From Arachidicoccus ginsenosidivorans (GTDB taxonomy: Bacteria > Bacteroidota > Bacteroidia > Chitinophagales > Chitinophagaceae), in contig NZ_CP042434.1 in assembly GCF_007971385.1 (NCBI RefSeq), positions 3,906,001 to 3,970,000 on the forward strand: DNA of 64,000 nt, in the 5' to 3' direction. The position numbers were made by a program, and so were the translations under genes. Shown in pieces: positions 9,073 through 18,961 of the stretch (within the stretch, counting starts at the first letter, position 1; every line of letters starts with the position of its first letter). The notes under the pieces were generated by a model. The model ran no database searches and was not told the DNA's origin. It worked only from the letters and a program-made list of their open reading frames with translations.

Positions 9073-9080
9073 TACTTTTG
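9073..9080 (+). promoter_or_regulatory. -7 element placing the start of the HsdR-N protein
   Basis: TACTTTTG lies inside the first codons of the longest frame (ATG 9068) and ends 5 nt before ATG 9086, implying a leaderless or near-leaderless transcript from the second ATG. Confidence 0.5.
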
Positions 9081-9085
9081 GTCCT

Positions 9086-9529
9086 ATGTTAGAGATCCAG
9101 TTTCCGGAACCGGATTTTAGGTTTCAGGGAGATCAAGGCCAGGAAATGATCTGGGATACTATCCGCCGAAAATGGGTGCGGCTCACACCTGAGGAGTGGG
9201 TCCGGCAGAATTTTGTCCGTTTTCTGACCGGTGGGATGGGGTATCCGCCTTCGCTTATCGCCATTGAAAAGCAGATTCGGCTGGGAGAAATGAGTAAAAG
9301 GTTTGATATAGCTGTTTATTATAATACTAAACCTTGGTTGGTAATCGAATGTAAAGAGCCAGATGTGGCCATAGATCAGAAGGTTCTTGAGCAGATTCTG
9401 CGCTATAATTCCAGATTAACGGCCACTTATCTGGTGCTGACAAACGGATATCAACATTTTGGCTGGGAAATTCAAAGTGGCGGATTCAAGCTACTGCAGG
9501 CACTGCCTGACTGGCCCAGCAACCTTTAA
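9086..9529 (+). CDS. Stand-alone type I restriction HsdR N-terminal-like nuclease-fold protein
   Basis: A 147-residue protein from ATG 9086 (MLEIQFPEPDF). It consists only of an HsdR-N type domain (HSDR_N_2 style). RFDIAVYYNTKPWLVIECKEP (about residues 80-100) carries the D...ExK signature of PD-(D/E)xK nucleases. The fragment EEWVRQNFVRFLTGGMGYP is also typical of the family. There is no HsdR helicase, HsdM or HsdS nearby, so this is not a restriction system. Similar lone proteins are widespread in Bacteroidota and their function is unknown to me. It could act in nucleic acid metabolism or repair. The ATG at 9068 is the alternative start. Confidence 0.75.
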   Translation: MLEIQFPEPDFRFQGDQGQEMIWDTIRRKWVRLTPEEWVRQNFVRFLTGGMGYPPSLIAIEKQIRLGEMSKRFDIAVYYNTKPWLVIECKEPDVAIDQKVLEQILRYNSRLTATYLVLTNGYQHFGWEIQSGGFKLLQALPDWPSNL

Positions 9530-9598
9530 AATTAAGGTAAGAATTGAAAATTTTATAAAATATTCAAACTAACAAGTGTTTGGGTGATCATTTTTATA

Positions 9599-9606
9599 TA
9601 ATTTTG
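9599..9606 (+). promoter_or_regulatory. -7 element for ccsA-ccmD-gdhA
   Basis: TAATTTTG followed by C, with a possible -33 TTTG at 9579-9582 (16-nt gap). It lies about 30 nt before the ccsA ATG. Confidence 0.6.
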
Positions 9607-9637
9607 CAAAGCAAAGGGTCCTAAACATAAAAGAGAT

Positions 9638-10320
9638 ATGCGAAAATACTGGTGGAAAATACTGGCGTTTATAATTTTAATGTATGTATGTACAGAAGGT
9701 TTTTTGGTCAAAGTTCCGGTTTTGGAAGGCCGGTTACAACAATCCGTCAGAAATCTGTTCTTCCATGTGCCCATGTGGATTGCGATGATGATTCTACTGT
9801 CCGTTTCTGTTGTCTATGCCATTAAATATCTGCGTACCGGCAATAAAAAGGACGATATTATTTCATTGGAATTCGCGCGTACAGGTCTGTTATTTAGTTT
9901 CATCGGACTTTTTACCGGCATGATCTGGGCTAAATACCAATGGGGGCGGCCTGGAGTAATGATCCTAAGCAGACCGGTACGGCGATGGCTATTTTGATTT
10001 ATTGTGCCTATTTTGTGCTAAGAGGTTCCATGAATGATATTGATAAGAAAGCCAAAATAGGGGCGGTGTACAATATTTTTGCGTTTTGTATGCTCTTTCC
10101 TACGCTTTATATTATGCCCAGAATGACAGAAAGCCTGCATCCAGGCGGCCTGGGCAGTCAAGGCAACCCAGGACTTAATCCAAATGACACCTCCGCTGCA
10201 TTAAAAACGGTCATGTATCCTGCCTTTATCGGCTGGACATTACTGAGTGTCTGGGTAGCTACTTTATTTGTCCGTTACAGAACTTTACTGGAGAAGAAAC
10301 TGGATCGGGCTTTAGGCTAA
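9638..10320 (+). CDS. Cytochrome c biogenesis protein CcsA/CcmC-like (single-base frameshift)
   Basis: A 227-residue inner membrane haem-handling protein once one base is restored. The N-terminal part has FFHVPMW with a conserved histidine. The CcmC/CcsA tryptophan-rich motif reads WAKYQWG then AAWSNDPKQTG across the break. The frame is lost at the G5 run 9942-9946; one more G joins the two pieces exactly. Several hydrophobic helices follow. CcmC delivers haem for cytochrome c maturation together with CcmD-type small proteins, and the next gene is such a protein. I treat the shift as probable sequencing error. A real truncation would remove the haem motif and the C-terminal helices. Confidence 0.82.
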
Positions 10321-10483
10321 AAAGCGTTTGGATCTGCTCATCATTTTTATATTATCGTAAAAGTACAATTTGTAATAACCCAATCATCCGACAAAAAATA
10401 GTTTAATCAAAACATGATTTGCTTTCAAAAAATGGCAGCAAGTCCAATCATCATCATCATTTATCAAAAAGTCACTTAATCCC

Positions 10484-10720
10484 ATGAATATTCTAAAAAA
10501 AGCCTTAGCTACAGTTCTTGTATTTGCGGTTGGTATGACCGGCGTTTTATTTGCCCAAACCACAGCAGCAGGAGCGGGGAGTGAAGACTTTATGGATAGC
10601 AATGGAAAAATCTATGTTGTTGTCGCGGTAATCGTACTGATCGTTATCGCCCTATTTGCCTATCTGTTTTACTTGGATAGAAAGATAGCCAGAATGGAAA
10701 AGGAGCATGATCAACAATGA
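10484..10720 (+). CDS. CcmD-family small membrane protein
   Basis: A 78-residue protein: an N-terminal signal-like helix ([20 protein letters not shown]...FAQ), a short polar linker, one strong transmembrane helix ([20 protein letters not shown]) and a charged tail [14 protein letters not shown]. This is the usual make-up of the Bacteroidota CcmD-like protein found after CcsA. It probably helps haem export or holder release in cytochrome c maturation; that role is inferred from position and size. It lies 163 nt after ccsA and 25 nt before the gdhA ATG, so the three genes may be co-transcribed. Confidence 0.7.
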   Translation: MNILKKALATVLVFAVGMTGVLFAQTTAAGAGSEDFMDSNGKIYVVVAVIVLIVIALFAYLFYLDRKIARMEKEHDQQ

Positions 10721-10745
10721 TTTAAAATCCATAAACATTCAAACA

Positions 10746-12161
10746 ATGGCAGAACAAAACAGTTTCTTTGAAAATGTCAATAAGAACTTTGACAGAGCCA
10801 GCCAATTCACTAAATGGCCCCAGGGCCTGCTTGAGCAGATTAAAGCTGCAAACTCCGTATTAAGATTAAGATTTCCATTGAAAAGAGATGATGGTTCACT
10901 GGAAGTAATTGAAGCCTACCGGGTACAACATTCCCACCACAAAACGCCTTGTAAAGGCGGGATTCGTTTTAGCGAAAATGTCGATCAGGATGAGGTCATG
11001 GCGCTGGCCGCGCTGATGACCTATAAATGTGCCATCGTCAATGTACCTTTTGCAGGAGGTAAAGGGGGCATTAAAATCAATCCAAAGAAGTACAGCGAAT
11101 TTGAGTTACAGAAAATTACCAGACGCTATACTTCTGAGCTTATAAAAAAGAACTTCATCGGACCCGGTATTGATGTACCGGCACCTGATTATGGTACCGG
11201 TGCCAGAGAAATGGCCTGGATCCTGGATACTTATATGTCCATGAATCCCGGGATGATTGATGGTGCAGCATGCGTAACTGGTAAACCAGTCTCTCAGGGA
11301 GGCGTAAGAGGACGCACTGAAGCTACAGGACTGGGTGTTTTCTATGGCGTAAGGGAGGTCTGTAATACCCATAAAGTGATGGACAAGGTGGGGCTTTCCT
11401 TAGGTGTGGAAGGCAAACGTGTTATTATTCAGGGTTTGGGTAATGTAGGTTTTCACTCCGCCAAATTTTTCAGAGCCTTCGGGGCCAAAGTAGTGGCCAT
11501 TGCGGAGTATGAAGGGGCGATCTATTCTGAGCAGGGGCTTAACGAGGAAGAAGTGTTCAAACACCGCAAGAAAACCGGATCAATTTTGAATTTTCCGGGT
11601 GCAACCAATCTTCCCTCAAGCAATGCAGCACTGGAAACCGAATGTGATATTTTGATTCCTGCTGCTCTGGAAAGTGTAATTAACGAAAGTAATGCAGACA
11701 GGGTCAAGGCGAAGATTATCGGGGAGGCCGCCAACGGCCCACTCACGCCAGAGGCAGATGCGATCCTCAATGCCAAAGGTGTAGTGATCATTCCTGATAT
11801 GTACCTGAATGCGGGCGGGGTAACCGTTTCCTATTTTGAGTGGCTGAAAAACCTTAGCCATGTCCGTTATGGACGGATGGAAAAACGCTTCACAGAAAAT
11901 ATGAATAAGCAGATTTTAGCGCAACTAGAAGATCTGACCGGTAAGAAAGTCAGCAGCGCGGAAAGAGCATTTATAGAACATGGAGCCGATGAGGTGGATC
12001 TGGTTTACAGTGGTCTGGAAGAGACGATGGTTTCTGCTACCAGAGAGATTCTGGAGGTCTGGAACAGTAATGACGCCATCCCGGATATGCGCACTGCAGC
12101 CTATATCGTGGCCATTAATAAAGTAGGTACATCTTATGATGAACTAGGTATTTTCCCATAA
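10746..12161 (+). CDS. gdhA: Glutamate dehydrogenase (Glu/Leu/Phe/Val family)
   Basis: A 471-residue cytoplasmic enzyme interconverting glutamate and 2-oxoglutarate plus ammonia. Motifs from ATG 10746 ([11 protein letters not shown]): TPCKGGIRF with the substrate lysine near K70, FAGGKGGI with catalytic lysine near K106, [10 protein letters not shown], and the Rossmann loop [17 protein letters not shown] near 220-240. An upstream in-frame ATG at 10707 overlaps the end of ccmD and reads an unconserved MINNDLKS segment, so 10746 is preferred. NAD versus NADP use cannot be told from the sequence alone. A strong terminator follows. Confidence 0.9.
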   Translation: MAEQNSFFENVNKNFDRASQFTKWPQGLLEQIKAANSVLRLRFPLKRDDGSLEVIEAYRVQHSHHKTPCKGGIRFSENVDQDEVMALAALMTYKCAIVNVPFAGGKGGIKINPKKYSEFELQKITRRYTSELIKKNFIGPGIDVPAPDYGTGAREMAWILDTYMSMNPGMIDGAACVTGKPVSQGGVRGRTEATGLGVFYGVREVCNTHKVMDKVGLSLGVEGKRVIIQGLGNVGFHSAKFFRAFGAKVVAIAEYEGAIYSEQGLNEEEVFKHRKKTGSILNFPGATNLPSSNAALETECDILIPAALESVINESNADRVKAKIIGEAANGPLTPEADAILNAKGVVIIPDMYLNAGGVTVSYFEWLKNLSHVRYGRMEKRFTENMNKQILAQLEDLTGKKVSSAERAFIEHGADEVDLVYSGLEETMVSATREILEVWNSNDAIPDMRTAAYIVAINKVGTSYDELGIFP

Positions 12162-12180
12162 AATATTGATAGTAAAACAT

Positions 12181-12229
12181 TAAACAACCATCCTTTGTCT
12201 AAACAATGGAATCAGGGATGGTTGTTTAT
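12181..12229 (+). terminator. Terminator after gdhA
   Basis: 13-bp perfect inverted repeat (TAAACAACCATCC / GGATGGTTGTTTA) with a 22-nt loop, 20 nt after the gdhA stop. Confidence 0.75.
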
Positions 12230-12269
12230 TGAAATCAAATTTTGCTAAGGAATTGCTGAATAATTGCTG

Positions 12270-12277
12270 TAATTTTG
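12270..12277 (+). promoter_or_regulatory. -7 element for prfB
   Basis: TAATTTTG followed by C, about 40 nt upstream of the prfB ATG. Confidence 0.5.
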
Positions 12278-12318
12278 CAATTGCAAACAATAAATTTTTA
12301 GACTTTTATTTTCTCAAC

Positions 12319-13408
12319 ATGACCAGCGAACATTTAAAAGATATAAGAGACCGCCTATTGGTTTTGAGGAGGTTTCTTTGACGTCGAGAATCGACGACAA
12401 AAATTAGAGGAAGACAGAATGTTGAGTGTGTCTGCCGGTTTCTGGGATGATAATGTCCGGGCAACGCAGACCATGAAAGAAATACAGATTCTGGAGTACT
12501 GGATACACCTTTATGAAAGCGTAGAAACGGCCATAGAGGACTTTGCTGTGCTCTTTGAGTTCTGGAAAGCTGGTGATGCAACAGAACAGGAAACCAAGCA
12601 GGCCTATGACCTGGCGCTTGAAAAGCTGGAAGAAGCAGAATTTAAAAGTACGCTCAATAAACCTGAAGACGAATTGCCGGCAGTGGTTCAGATTAATCCG
12701 GGTGCCGGAGGAACAGAAAGTCAGGATTGGGCAGAAATGCTGCTACGCATGTACAGAATGTATGGAGAAAAACAAGGTTGGAAGGTTACTGAATTAGATT
12801 ATCAGGAAGGCGACCAGGCTGGTATTAAAAGTGCCACCCTGGAATTTGAGGGCAATTTTGCCTATGGATTTTTAAAAGGAGAGAGTGGGGTGCACCGGCT
12901 GGTGAGGATTTCCCCATTTGACAGTAATGCCAGAAGACATACCTCTTTTGCTTCAGTATATGTGTATCCCTTAATCGATGATACCATTGAAATTGAGGTG
13001 AACCCAGCGGATTTGCAATGGGAATTCTATCGCAGTGGTGGTAAGGGCGGTCAAAATGTCAATAAAGTAGAAACAGCCGTCCGCTTAAAACATACACCTT
13101 CTGGAATCATTGTGGAATGTCAGCAATCCAGAACGCAGGGTGAAAACCGAGAAATTGCGCTGACCATGCTTAAAAGCCGGCTCTATGAAGAGGAACTTAG
13201 GCGCAGGCAGGAGCTACAGGACGCTAATAATGCAAGTAAGAAAAAGATAGAGTGGGGATCCCAGATCCGCAGTTATGTCTTTCACCCTTATAAAATGATT
13301 AAAGACCATCGCACCGATTATGAAACAGGCAATATACAACCCGTCATGGATGGAGAGTTGGACGGGTTTATTAAAGCGGGCCTTATGAGTCATGATTCGG
13401 AGGATTAA
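12319..13408 (+). CDS. prfB: Peptide chain release factor 2, with programmed +1 frameshift
   Basis: RF2 recognises UAA/UGA stop codons and releases the peptide. Translation starts at ATG 12319 ([20 protein letters not shown]) and meets an in-frame TGA at 12379-12381 as codon 21. A CTT TGA C slip site with AGGAGG three nucleotides upstream of CTT is the classic RF2 autoregulatory +1 frameshift; reading resumes at GAC (12380) with [14 protein letters not shown]. The rest has SPF in [15 protein letters not shown], the stop-recognition tripeptide of RF2, and [17 protein letters not shown] with the GGQ catalytic loop. Total length is about 363 residues, normal for RF2. Unlike the other frameshifts here, this one is biological: low RF2 favours the slip and so raises its own synthesis. 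Confidence 0.96.
12366..12382 (+). promoter_or_regulatory. RF2 programmed frameshift site
   Basis: AGGAGG, then TTT, then CTTTGAC. The internal Shine-Dalgarno-like AGGAGG sits 3 nt before the CTT slippery codon, the spacing that stimulates +1 slippage in E. coli prfB. Confidence 0.92.
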
Positions 13409-13675
13409 ATGATTCTCACCGTAAACAGCGTAATCAGCAAGCATTGGGTCTTGTAGCATTGTATATGTTACAGAAAAGCTAGGTAAACAATCCATACGAA
13501 AGCAAAAAGTGATTCATTGTCGCTCTTATTTTTCTTAAATAAATTCTCTAAAACCGGTACATTCAGGTAGTTATTGACAGTTTGCAACTTTTTTCTTAAA
13601 AATGGCCGTAATACCTGATGACCGTTTTTGCAAAAAAAAGTAGTACTTCACACATATTGAATCAGTAGTTAATTC

Positions 13676-15248
13676 ATGTCACCAATTAATACGCCACCAG
13701 ACAAAGGCTTAAATTCCAAATCAAATAAAGCGCTCCTTGTTACAAGGTTTCAGGAGGTGTTGAGGCGAGAATTTCCTTTTTTGCTAATGGCCTCAAAAAA
13801 GACCGGAGGCCTGCAACAGTACCCTGGACTGCGCCCCGTACTACTGGCCATCAGTGGTGGAATGGATAGTATGGTTCTTGGAAGATTGCTATTTGAAGTA
13901 GGGATGCCGGCTATCTGGGTTCATTGTAATTTTAGCTTAAGGGATAAGGAGAGTGATCGGGATGAAGCCTTTGTAAGGACGCAGGCTGCAGCGCTTGAAA
14001 TACCCCTGATTGTAAAAACTTTTGATACGACTTCTCAGTCCAGGGAATGGAGGATGTCCATAGAAGAAACAGCCCGTAAACTACGTTATGATTTTTTTGC
14101 CAGCCTGATAAAGGAAGCTGCACCAAAAGCTGATCTGGCACCCTTATCTACGATGGATCCCGAATTAAGGCCCAGGTATTTAATGACGGCGCATCACGCC
14201 GAGGACAATATTGAAACCTTGCTTTTGAACTTTTTAGGGGACGGGTATTGGCGGCATGCATGGTATGCCCCAAAAAAATGACTACATACTAAGACCCTTA
14301 TTAAATATCAGAAAACAGGAATTATTGGATTATGCCCGCCAAACATCCTTAGAGTGGGTGGAAGACGCTACCAATCAATTAACGGATTATACCAGAAATT
14401 ATTTGCGTCATGAGATTTTACCGGCGCTCAAAAAGCCATACCCGGCTATAGAGGATAACTTGTTGGACAATATCCAAAGATTTAAGCAGACAGAAGTATT
14501 ATACCGCAAAGGGTTGCAGTATTATAAAAAACGACTGTTTAATATTATGAACGGCCAATTGCATCTTAGTGTTTTATTGCTACAAAAATCTGGCATTGCC
14601 GCTACACTTTTGTGGGAGGCTTTAAAACCTTATGGATTTGGGGCCAGGCAGATTTTTGAGGTGGAAAAATTATTAATGGCTGACAGCGGAGCCTATCAGG
14701 ATAATCCTGCTGGCACTTTCCGGGTTTTGCGTAATCGGGCACATTTGGTTGTAACAGCGCTCAGTGCAGAAAAGGCAGGTGTAGTGGTGATTGAAAAGGT
14801 GGACGCGACCGTGGATTTCCCTGAGGGCCACTTGATACTTAAACTACAAAATGATGGGCAAAATGAAAGTGACACTGAAAGTGGCACTGAAAATATAAAT
14901 GACAATGTTATTAAAAAGAAAGGTGCAGGTTTAAAAATTATTGCAGATCCGACCTTTGCCCAGCTGGATCTGGCAATGCTGACATTTCCATTACTGTTAA
15001 GAAAATGGAAGCCCGGGGACTATTTTTATCCCTTAGGGATGCATAAAAAAAAGAAAATTGCCCGTTTTTTGATAGATCAGAAGGTAGGGTTACATGAAAA
15101 AGAACATATTTGGGTACTGGAAAGTCAGCAAAGAATTGTCTGGTTAATCGGTTGGCGCATTGATGAGCGCTTTAAGATTACCCCAAAAACGAAAAATGTA
15201 CTTAAAGTGCATTTCAGGGATCACGATCATACAAAAAGAAAAAGTTAA
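13676..15248 (+). CDS. tilS: tRNA(Ile)-lysidine synthase (single-base frameshift)
   Basis: Modifies C34 of the AUA-reading tRNA-Ile to lysidine with ATP and lysine, so it should be essential. The first part has the N-type ATP pyrophosphatase P-loop LLAISGGMDSMVLG (about 57-70), VHCNFSLR, and MTAHHAEDNIETLLLNFLG. The frame then breaks at the G4 run 14237-14240. Removing one G restores LGTGIGGMHGM and continues into IRPLL-like RPLLNIRKQELLDYA. The C-terminal region (KWKPGDYFYPLGM, KKIARFLIDQKV) is the normal TilS tRNA-binding domain. Corrected length is about 523 residues. This is the only putative extra base among the shifts; the others are losses. Confidence 0.88.
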
Positions 15249-15352
15249 ACAATTAAGTTAAACTGTAGGGTACAAGGCACAAACGATTGCCTGAATAGGC
15301 AGGCAGCTCAACTGAATGTGCTATATTCGCAGTTCAAAATCTAGTATTTATC

Positions 15353-15679
15353 ATGGCAAATCAAAAGGAAAAGAACCCACAAGGACCTGAGCAATTAAAT
15401 ATTGAGATCAGTGAGGAAGTCGCGGAAGGCACTTACTCAAATCTGGCCATTATTACCCATAGCAATGCAGAATTTATTGTAGATTTTGTGAATGTCATGC
15501 CAGGAAATCCTAAAAATAAGGTGAAGTCAAGAATCATTCTGTCACCGATGCATGCTAAAAGGTTACTGGGTGCACTGGCCGACAATGTCCGCCGATTTGA
15601 AAGTGAAAACGGAGAAATCAAGGACCTGGATGCCATTGAGATTCCGATGAACTTTGGCGGTCCAGCTGCCCAGGCATAA
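15353..15679 (+). CDS. DUF3467 protein
   Basis: A 108-residue cytoplasmic protein matching DUF3467: SNLAIITHSNAEFIVDFV (about residues 27-44), then SRIILSPMHAKRLLGALADN (about 62-81), and the C-terminal EIPMNFGGP. No biochemical function is known to me. It lies 104 nt after tilS and 61 nt before pruA on the same strand. A variant -7 element (TATATTCG, 15322-15329) is close upstream, so it may start its own transcript with pruA. Confidence 0.85.
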   Translation: MANQKEKNPQGPEQLNIEISEEVAEGTYSNLAIITHSNAEFIVDFVNVMPGNPKNKVKSRIILSPMHAKRLLGALADNVRRFESENGEIKDLDAIEIPMNFGGPAAQA

Positions 15680-15740
15680 GATTTTCTACTGCTTCGAGCA
15701 GCTATAATCATGTTTTTAATCAAGTACAAATTATAATTCT

Positions 15741-17377
15741 ATGAGTCTAGGTTATTTTAATTATCCATTGCCGGCCAATGAACCGGTTTTGGGATATGCG
15801 CCCGGATCTGCTGAAAGAGCAGCCCTCAGTAAGGCTATTGCCGATGCTAAGAAAAAGAAGTTAGAAATTCCTATGTATATCGGTGGTCGTGCTGTAAGGA
15901 CCGGAAAGAAAGTAGAAATCCGTCCTCCCATGAACTCAGCCATTCGCTGGGCTTTTTCCATCGTGGGGAAGAAAAACATATAAATCAGGCCATTGACGCA
16001 GCCTTAAAAGCCAAAAGCGGTTGGGAAGCCATGCCATGGGAAGACCGTGCAGGTATTTTCTTAAAAGCAGCAGATCTGATCGCACAAAAATACCGTGCCC
16101 AACTCAATGCGGCTACCATGCTGTGCCAGAGTAAGAACCCTTACCAGGCAGAAATTGACAGCGCCTGCGAATTAATTGACTTTTTACGTTTCAATGTTCA
16201 TTTCTTAAGTGAGATTTACCGTCAGCAGCCCAGTGATGCACCAGGCGTGAAAAATCGCACTGAATGGCGTCCATTGGAAGGCTTTGTGCTGGCACTGACA
16301 CCATTTAACTTTACCGCTATTGCTGGTAATCTGCCGACCAGTGCAGCGCTGTGTGGCAATGTTGTCGTCTGGAAACCAGCTGATTCTCAGGTGTATAGTG
16401 CGCAGTTAGTGATGAAGATCCTTAAGGAAGCCGGATTACCTGATGGTGTTATTAATCTGATTTATGTCAGCGGTCCTAAATTGGGTAAAATTGTTTTCTC
16501 CCATCCTGATTTTGCTGGTATTCATTTTACAGGTTCTTCAGCTGTATTTAATACCATCTGGAAAACCATCGGTGAAAATATCAGCCGTTATAAATCCTAT
16601 CCAAGGATCGTCGGTGAGACAGGAGGCAAGGACTTTGTAGTCGTCCATAAATCTGCTAATGTAGACGAAGCGGTGACTGCCCTGGCCCGTGGAGCCTTTG
16701 AATATCAAGGCCAGAAATGTTCTGCAGCCTCAAGGGCGTATATCCCTTCCAATCTGGCTGATAAGATCAAATCCAAGTTGATTGCCACTGTTAAGTCATT
16801 TAAAATGGGACCAGTGGATGATTTTAGTAATTATATCAATGCCGTGATTGATGAGAAAAGCTTTGACAAGATAGCAGCCTATCTGAAAGCCGCTGCAAAA
16901 GATAGAAAAGCAAGTATTCTGGTAGGTGGTAACTGTGACAAAACAGAAGGATATTTTATTGAACCAACCATTATTGAGGCAAAAGACCCCAAGTATGTGA
17001 CCATGTGTGAGGAGATTTTTGGCCCCGTGCTGACGATCTATGTCTATGATGCTGAGAAGTTTGAACAGACACTGGATCTGGTAGACAGTACGTCACCCTA
17101 TGCCCTGACAGGTTCCATATTGGCTCAGGACAGAACGGCTATAGCCCTGGCAACAGAAAAACTGCGTTTTGCGGCCGGCAACTTCTATGTCAATGATAAG
17201 CCAACGGGTGCCGTTGTAGGACAACAGCCTTTTGGTGGTGCCAGAGCTTCAGGAACCAATGATAAAGCAGGTAGCGCTTTAAATCTGTATCGCTGGTTAA
17301 GTGCCCGTAGTATTAAAGAGACACTGAACCCTCCTGTGGATTATACCTATCCATTTTTGGCTGAGGATGCAGAGTAG
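15741..17377 (+). CDS. pruA: L-glutamate gamma-semialdehyde dehydrogenase / P5C dehydrogenase (single-base frameshift)
   Basis: Oxidises glutamate semialdehyde (from proline via P5C) to glutamate with NAD. The first 62 residues (FNYPLPANEPVLGYAPGS, IPMYIGGRAVRTG, VEIRPP) are in one frame and the remainder in another. One extra C at the C3 run 15927-15929 restores PPHELSHSLGFFHRGEEKH and joins them. The rest is typical: ALTPFNFTAIAGNLP, IHFTGSSAVF, VGETGGKDF with the catalytic glutamate, FEYQGQKCSAASR with the nucleophilic cysteine, and EEIFGPVL. Corrected length of 545 residues equals the RocA/PruA dehydrogenase family. It is a stand-alone dehydrogenase, not fused to proline dehydrogenase. 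A terminator follows. Confidence 0.9.
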
Positions 17378-17451
17378 CTTTTTGCAATAAATACAAATTG
17401 AAGTGGCGCAATATTCTAATTTGTGCGCATACAATAATAATGTATCATAAT

Positions 17452-17486
17452 AAAAATCCACTTTCCTAAAGAAAGTGGATTTTTTA
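17452..17486 (+). terminator. Terminator after pruA
   Basis: 14-bp perfect repeat AAAAATCCACTTTC / GAAAGTGGATTTTT, 5-nt loop, ending in a T-run: a textbook intrinsic terminator. Confidence 0.9.
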
Positions 17487-17547
17487 TAATGCTTTGTATC
17501 TCCATGTAATTTTGCAAATAAATTCGGAATTCTACAGAAAAAACATA

Positions 17548-17555
17548 TATTTTTG
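17548..17555 (+). promoter_or_regulatory. -7 element for pdhB
   Basis: TATTTTTG followed by CG, about 45 nt before ATG 17602. A second candidate (TAATTTTG, 17507-17514) lies 34 nt further upstream, so tandem promoters are possible. Confidence 0.45.
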
Positions 17556-17601
17556 CGCCGTAAATTACGAGTATTCTTATATTAAATTAGATAAATATAT
17601 T

Positions 17602-18588
17602 ATGCGACAAATAGCCTTTCGTGAAGCATTGCGTGAAGCGATGAGTGAAGAAATGAGAAGAGATGAGCGTGTTTTCTTAATGGGAGAAGAAGTAGCTGAG
17701 TATAATGGTGCTTATAAAGTTAGCCAGGGTATGCTTGCTGAGTTCGGTCCTAAACGTATCATTGATACGCCTATCTCTGAATTAGGCTTTACCGGCGTGG
17801 CTGTGGGTGCTGCTCAGAATGGCTTATTGCCTATCGTTGAATATATGACCTGGAATTTTGCCGTACTGGCGCTGGATCAGATATTAAATACGGCTTCTAA
17901 AATGCTGGCAATGAGTGGTGGTCAGATCGGCTGCCCTATTGTACTGCGCGGACCAAACGGCAGCGCAGGTCAGCTCGGAGCGCAGCACTCGACTGCTTTT
18001 GAAGCTTTATATGCTAATATCCCGGGGATTAAAGTGGTATCTGTCTCTAATGGCTATGACGCAAAAGGATTACTCAAACAAGCCATTCGTTATGAACAGG
18101 ATCCAGTAATTTTCATGGAGAGTGAAGTAAGTTATGGGGATAAGAGTGAAGTTCCTGAAGAAGAATATTATATTGAACTTGGAAAGGCGGATGTTAAAAA
18201 GGCTGGCAAGGACGTAACCATTGTTTCTTTCAACAAAATGATGAAAGTTGCACTCGCCGCCGCAGTGGAATTAGAAAAGGAAGGAATCAGTGCTGAGGTG
18301 ATCGATCTGAGAACCATCCGACCTTTGGACTGGAGAACGATCCTGGAAAGTGTTAAGAAAACCAATCGTTTGGTGATTGTGGAAGAACAGTGGCCATTTG
18401 CGTCTGTCAGTTCAGAAATTACTTATAGAATCCAAAAAGAAGGTTTTGATTACCTGGATGCGCCTATCCGCAGAATTACGGCAGCTGATGCACCTATGCA
18501 CTATGCGCCAACCCTTGTTGAGGCCTATTTGCCAAGTGTTGCAGGGGTGGTAAAACTGGTAAAGGAAGTAATGTATCTAAAAAAATAG
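17602..18588 (+). CDS. pdhB: Pyruvate dehydrogenase E1 component, beta subunit
   Basis: A 328-residue subunit of the thiamine diphosphate E1 that decarboxylates pyruvate. It starts at ATG 17602 (MRQIAFREALREAM). The longer frame back to 17494 includes promoter-like sequence and is not conserved. Motifs: VFLMGEEVAEYNGAYKVS with the glutamate that contacts ThDP (about residues 24-41), DTPISELGFTG, LRGPNGSAGQLGAQHS, ESEVSYG, and the C-terminal VIDLRTIRPLDW and VEEQWPF. The alpha subunit, E2 and E3 genes are not adjacent; split PDH genes are common in Bacteroidota. The beta subunit of a branched-chain dehydrogenase is the alternative, but the GAYKVS form favours pyruvate. Confidence 0.92.
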   Translation: MRQIAFREALREAMSEEMRRDERVFLMGEEVAEYNGAYKVSQGMLAEFGPKRIIDTPISELGFTGVAVGAAQNGLLPIVEYMTWNFAVLALDQILNTASKMLAMSGGQIGCPIVLRGPNGSAGQLGAQHSTAFEALYANIPGIKVVSVSNGYDAKGLLKQAIRYEQDPVIFMESEVSYGDKSEVPEEEYYIELGKADVKKAGKDVTIVSFNKMMKVALAAAVELEKEGISAEVIDLRTIRPLDWRTILESVKKTNRLVIVEEQWPFASVSSEITYRIQKEGFDYLDAPIRRITAADAPMHYAPTLVEAYLPSVAGVVKLVKEVMYLKK

Positions 18589-18961
18589 GCGTGGATGGGC
18601 TGATTCATACCGACAATAATAAATTGCCGGAAGTTCTAAATGCTCAAAATAAACATATAAAATACAAGTATTCTCTTGTGTTGCAAAAAAAAACCGCCAT
18701 ATAGGCCGGGAGATCCTTCCCAGCTTATATGGCGGTTTTTTTGCATAAATTATAAGCTAACGAACAAATGAAACAAGGTCGGTTATAAATAGCTTTAACT
18801 TCATCTTAACCTGAATTTACCGCTTTGTTGCATCACCAAAGGATTGAAAACGAGTAAATTTATGACAGCGCATTGATTTTATATGGATCTTTTATTTAGT
18901 ATGATGATCTTTCTGTTTACCGAAAAAACCGCTGATATTGTAACTAGTTGTTCGTTTTTAT
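18589..18961 (+). other. Intergenic spacer after pdhB
   Basis: About 370 nt holding the pdhB terminator (18683-18744). The rest is AT-rich with no supportable gene. Confidence 0.6.
18683..18744 (+). terminator. Terminator after pdhB
   Basis: Long stem GCAAAAAAACCGCCATATA pairing with TATATGGCGGTTTTTTTGC, then AT-rich DNA. It is strong and possibly bidirectional. Confidence 0.85.

Noticed and set aside
9068..9529. A defence island around the HsdR-N protein
   Set aside because: No restriction, methylation, toxin or CRISPR genes within several kb on either side.
13409..13675. A 93-codon minus-strand frame and the TTGACA-like sequence between prfB and tilS
   Set aside because: The frame has no coding features, and the TTGACA-like box has no Bacteroidota -7 partner at the right spacing.
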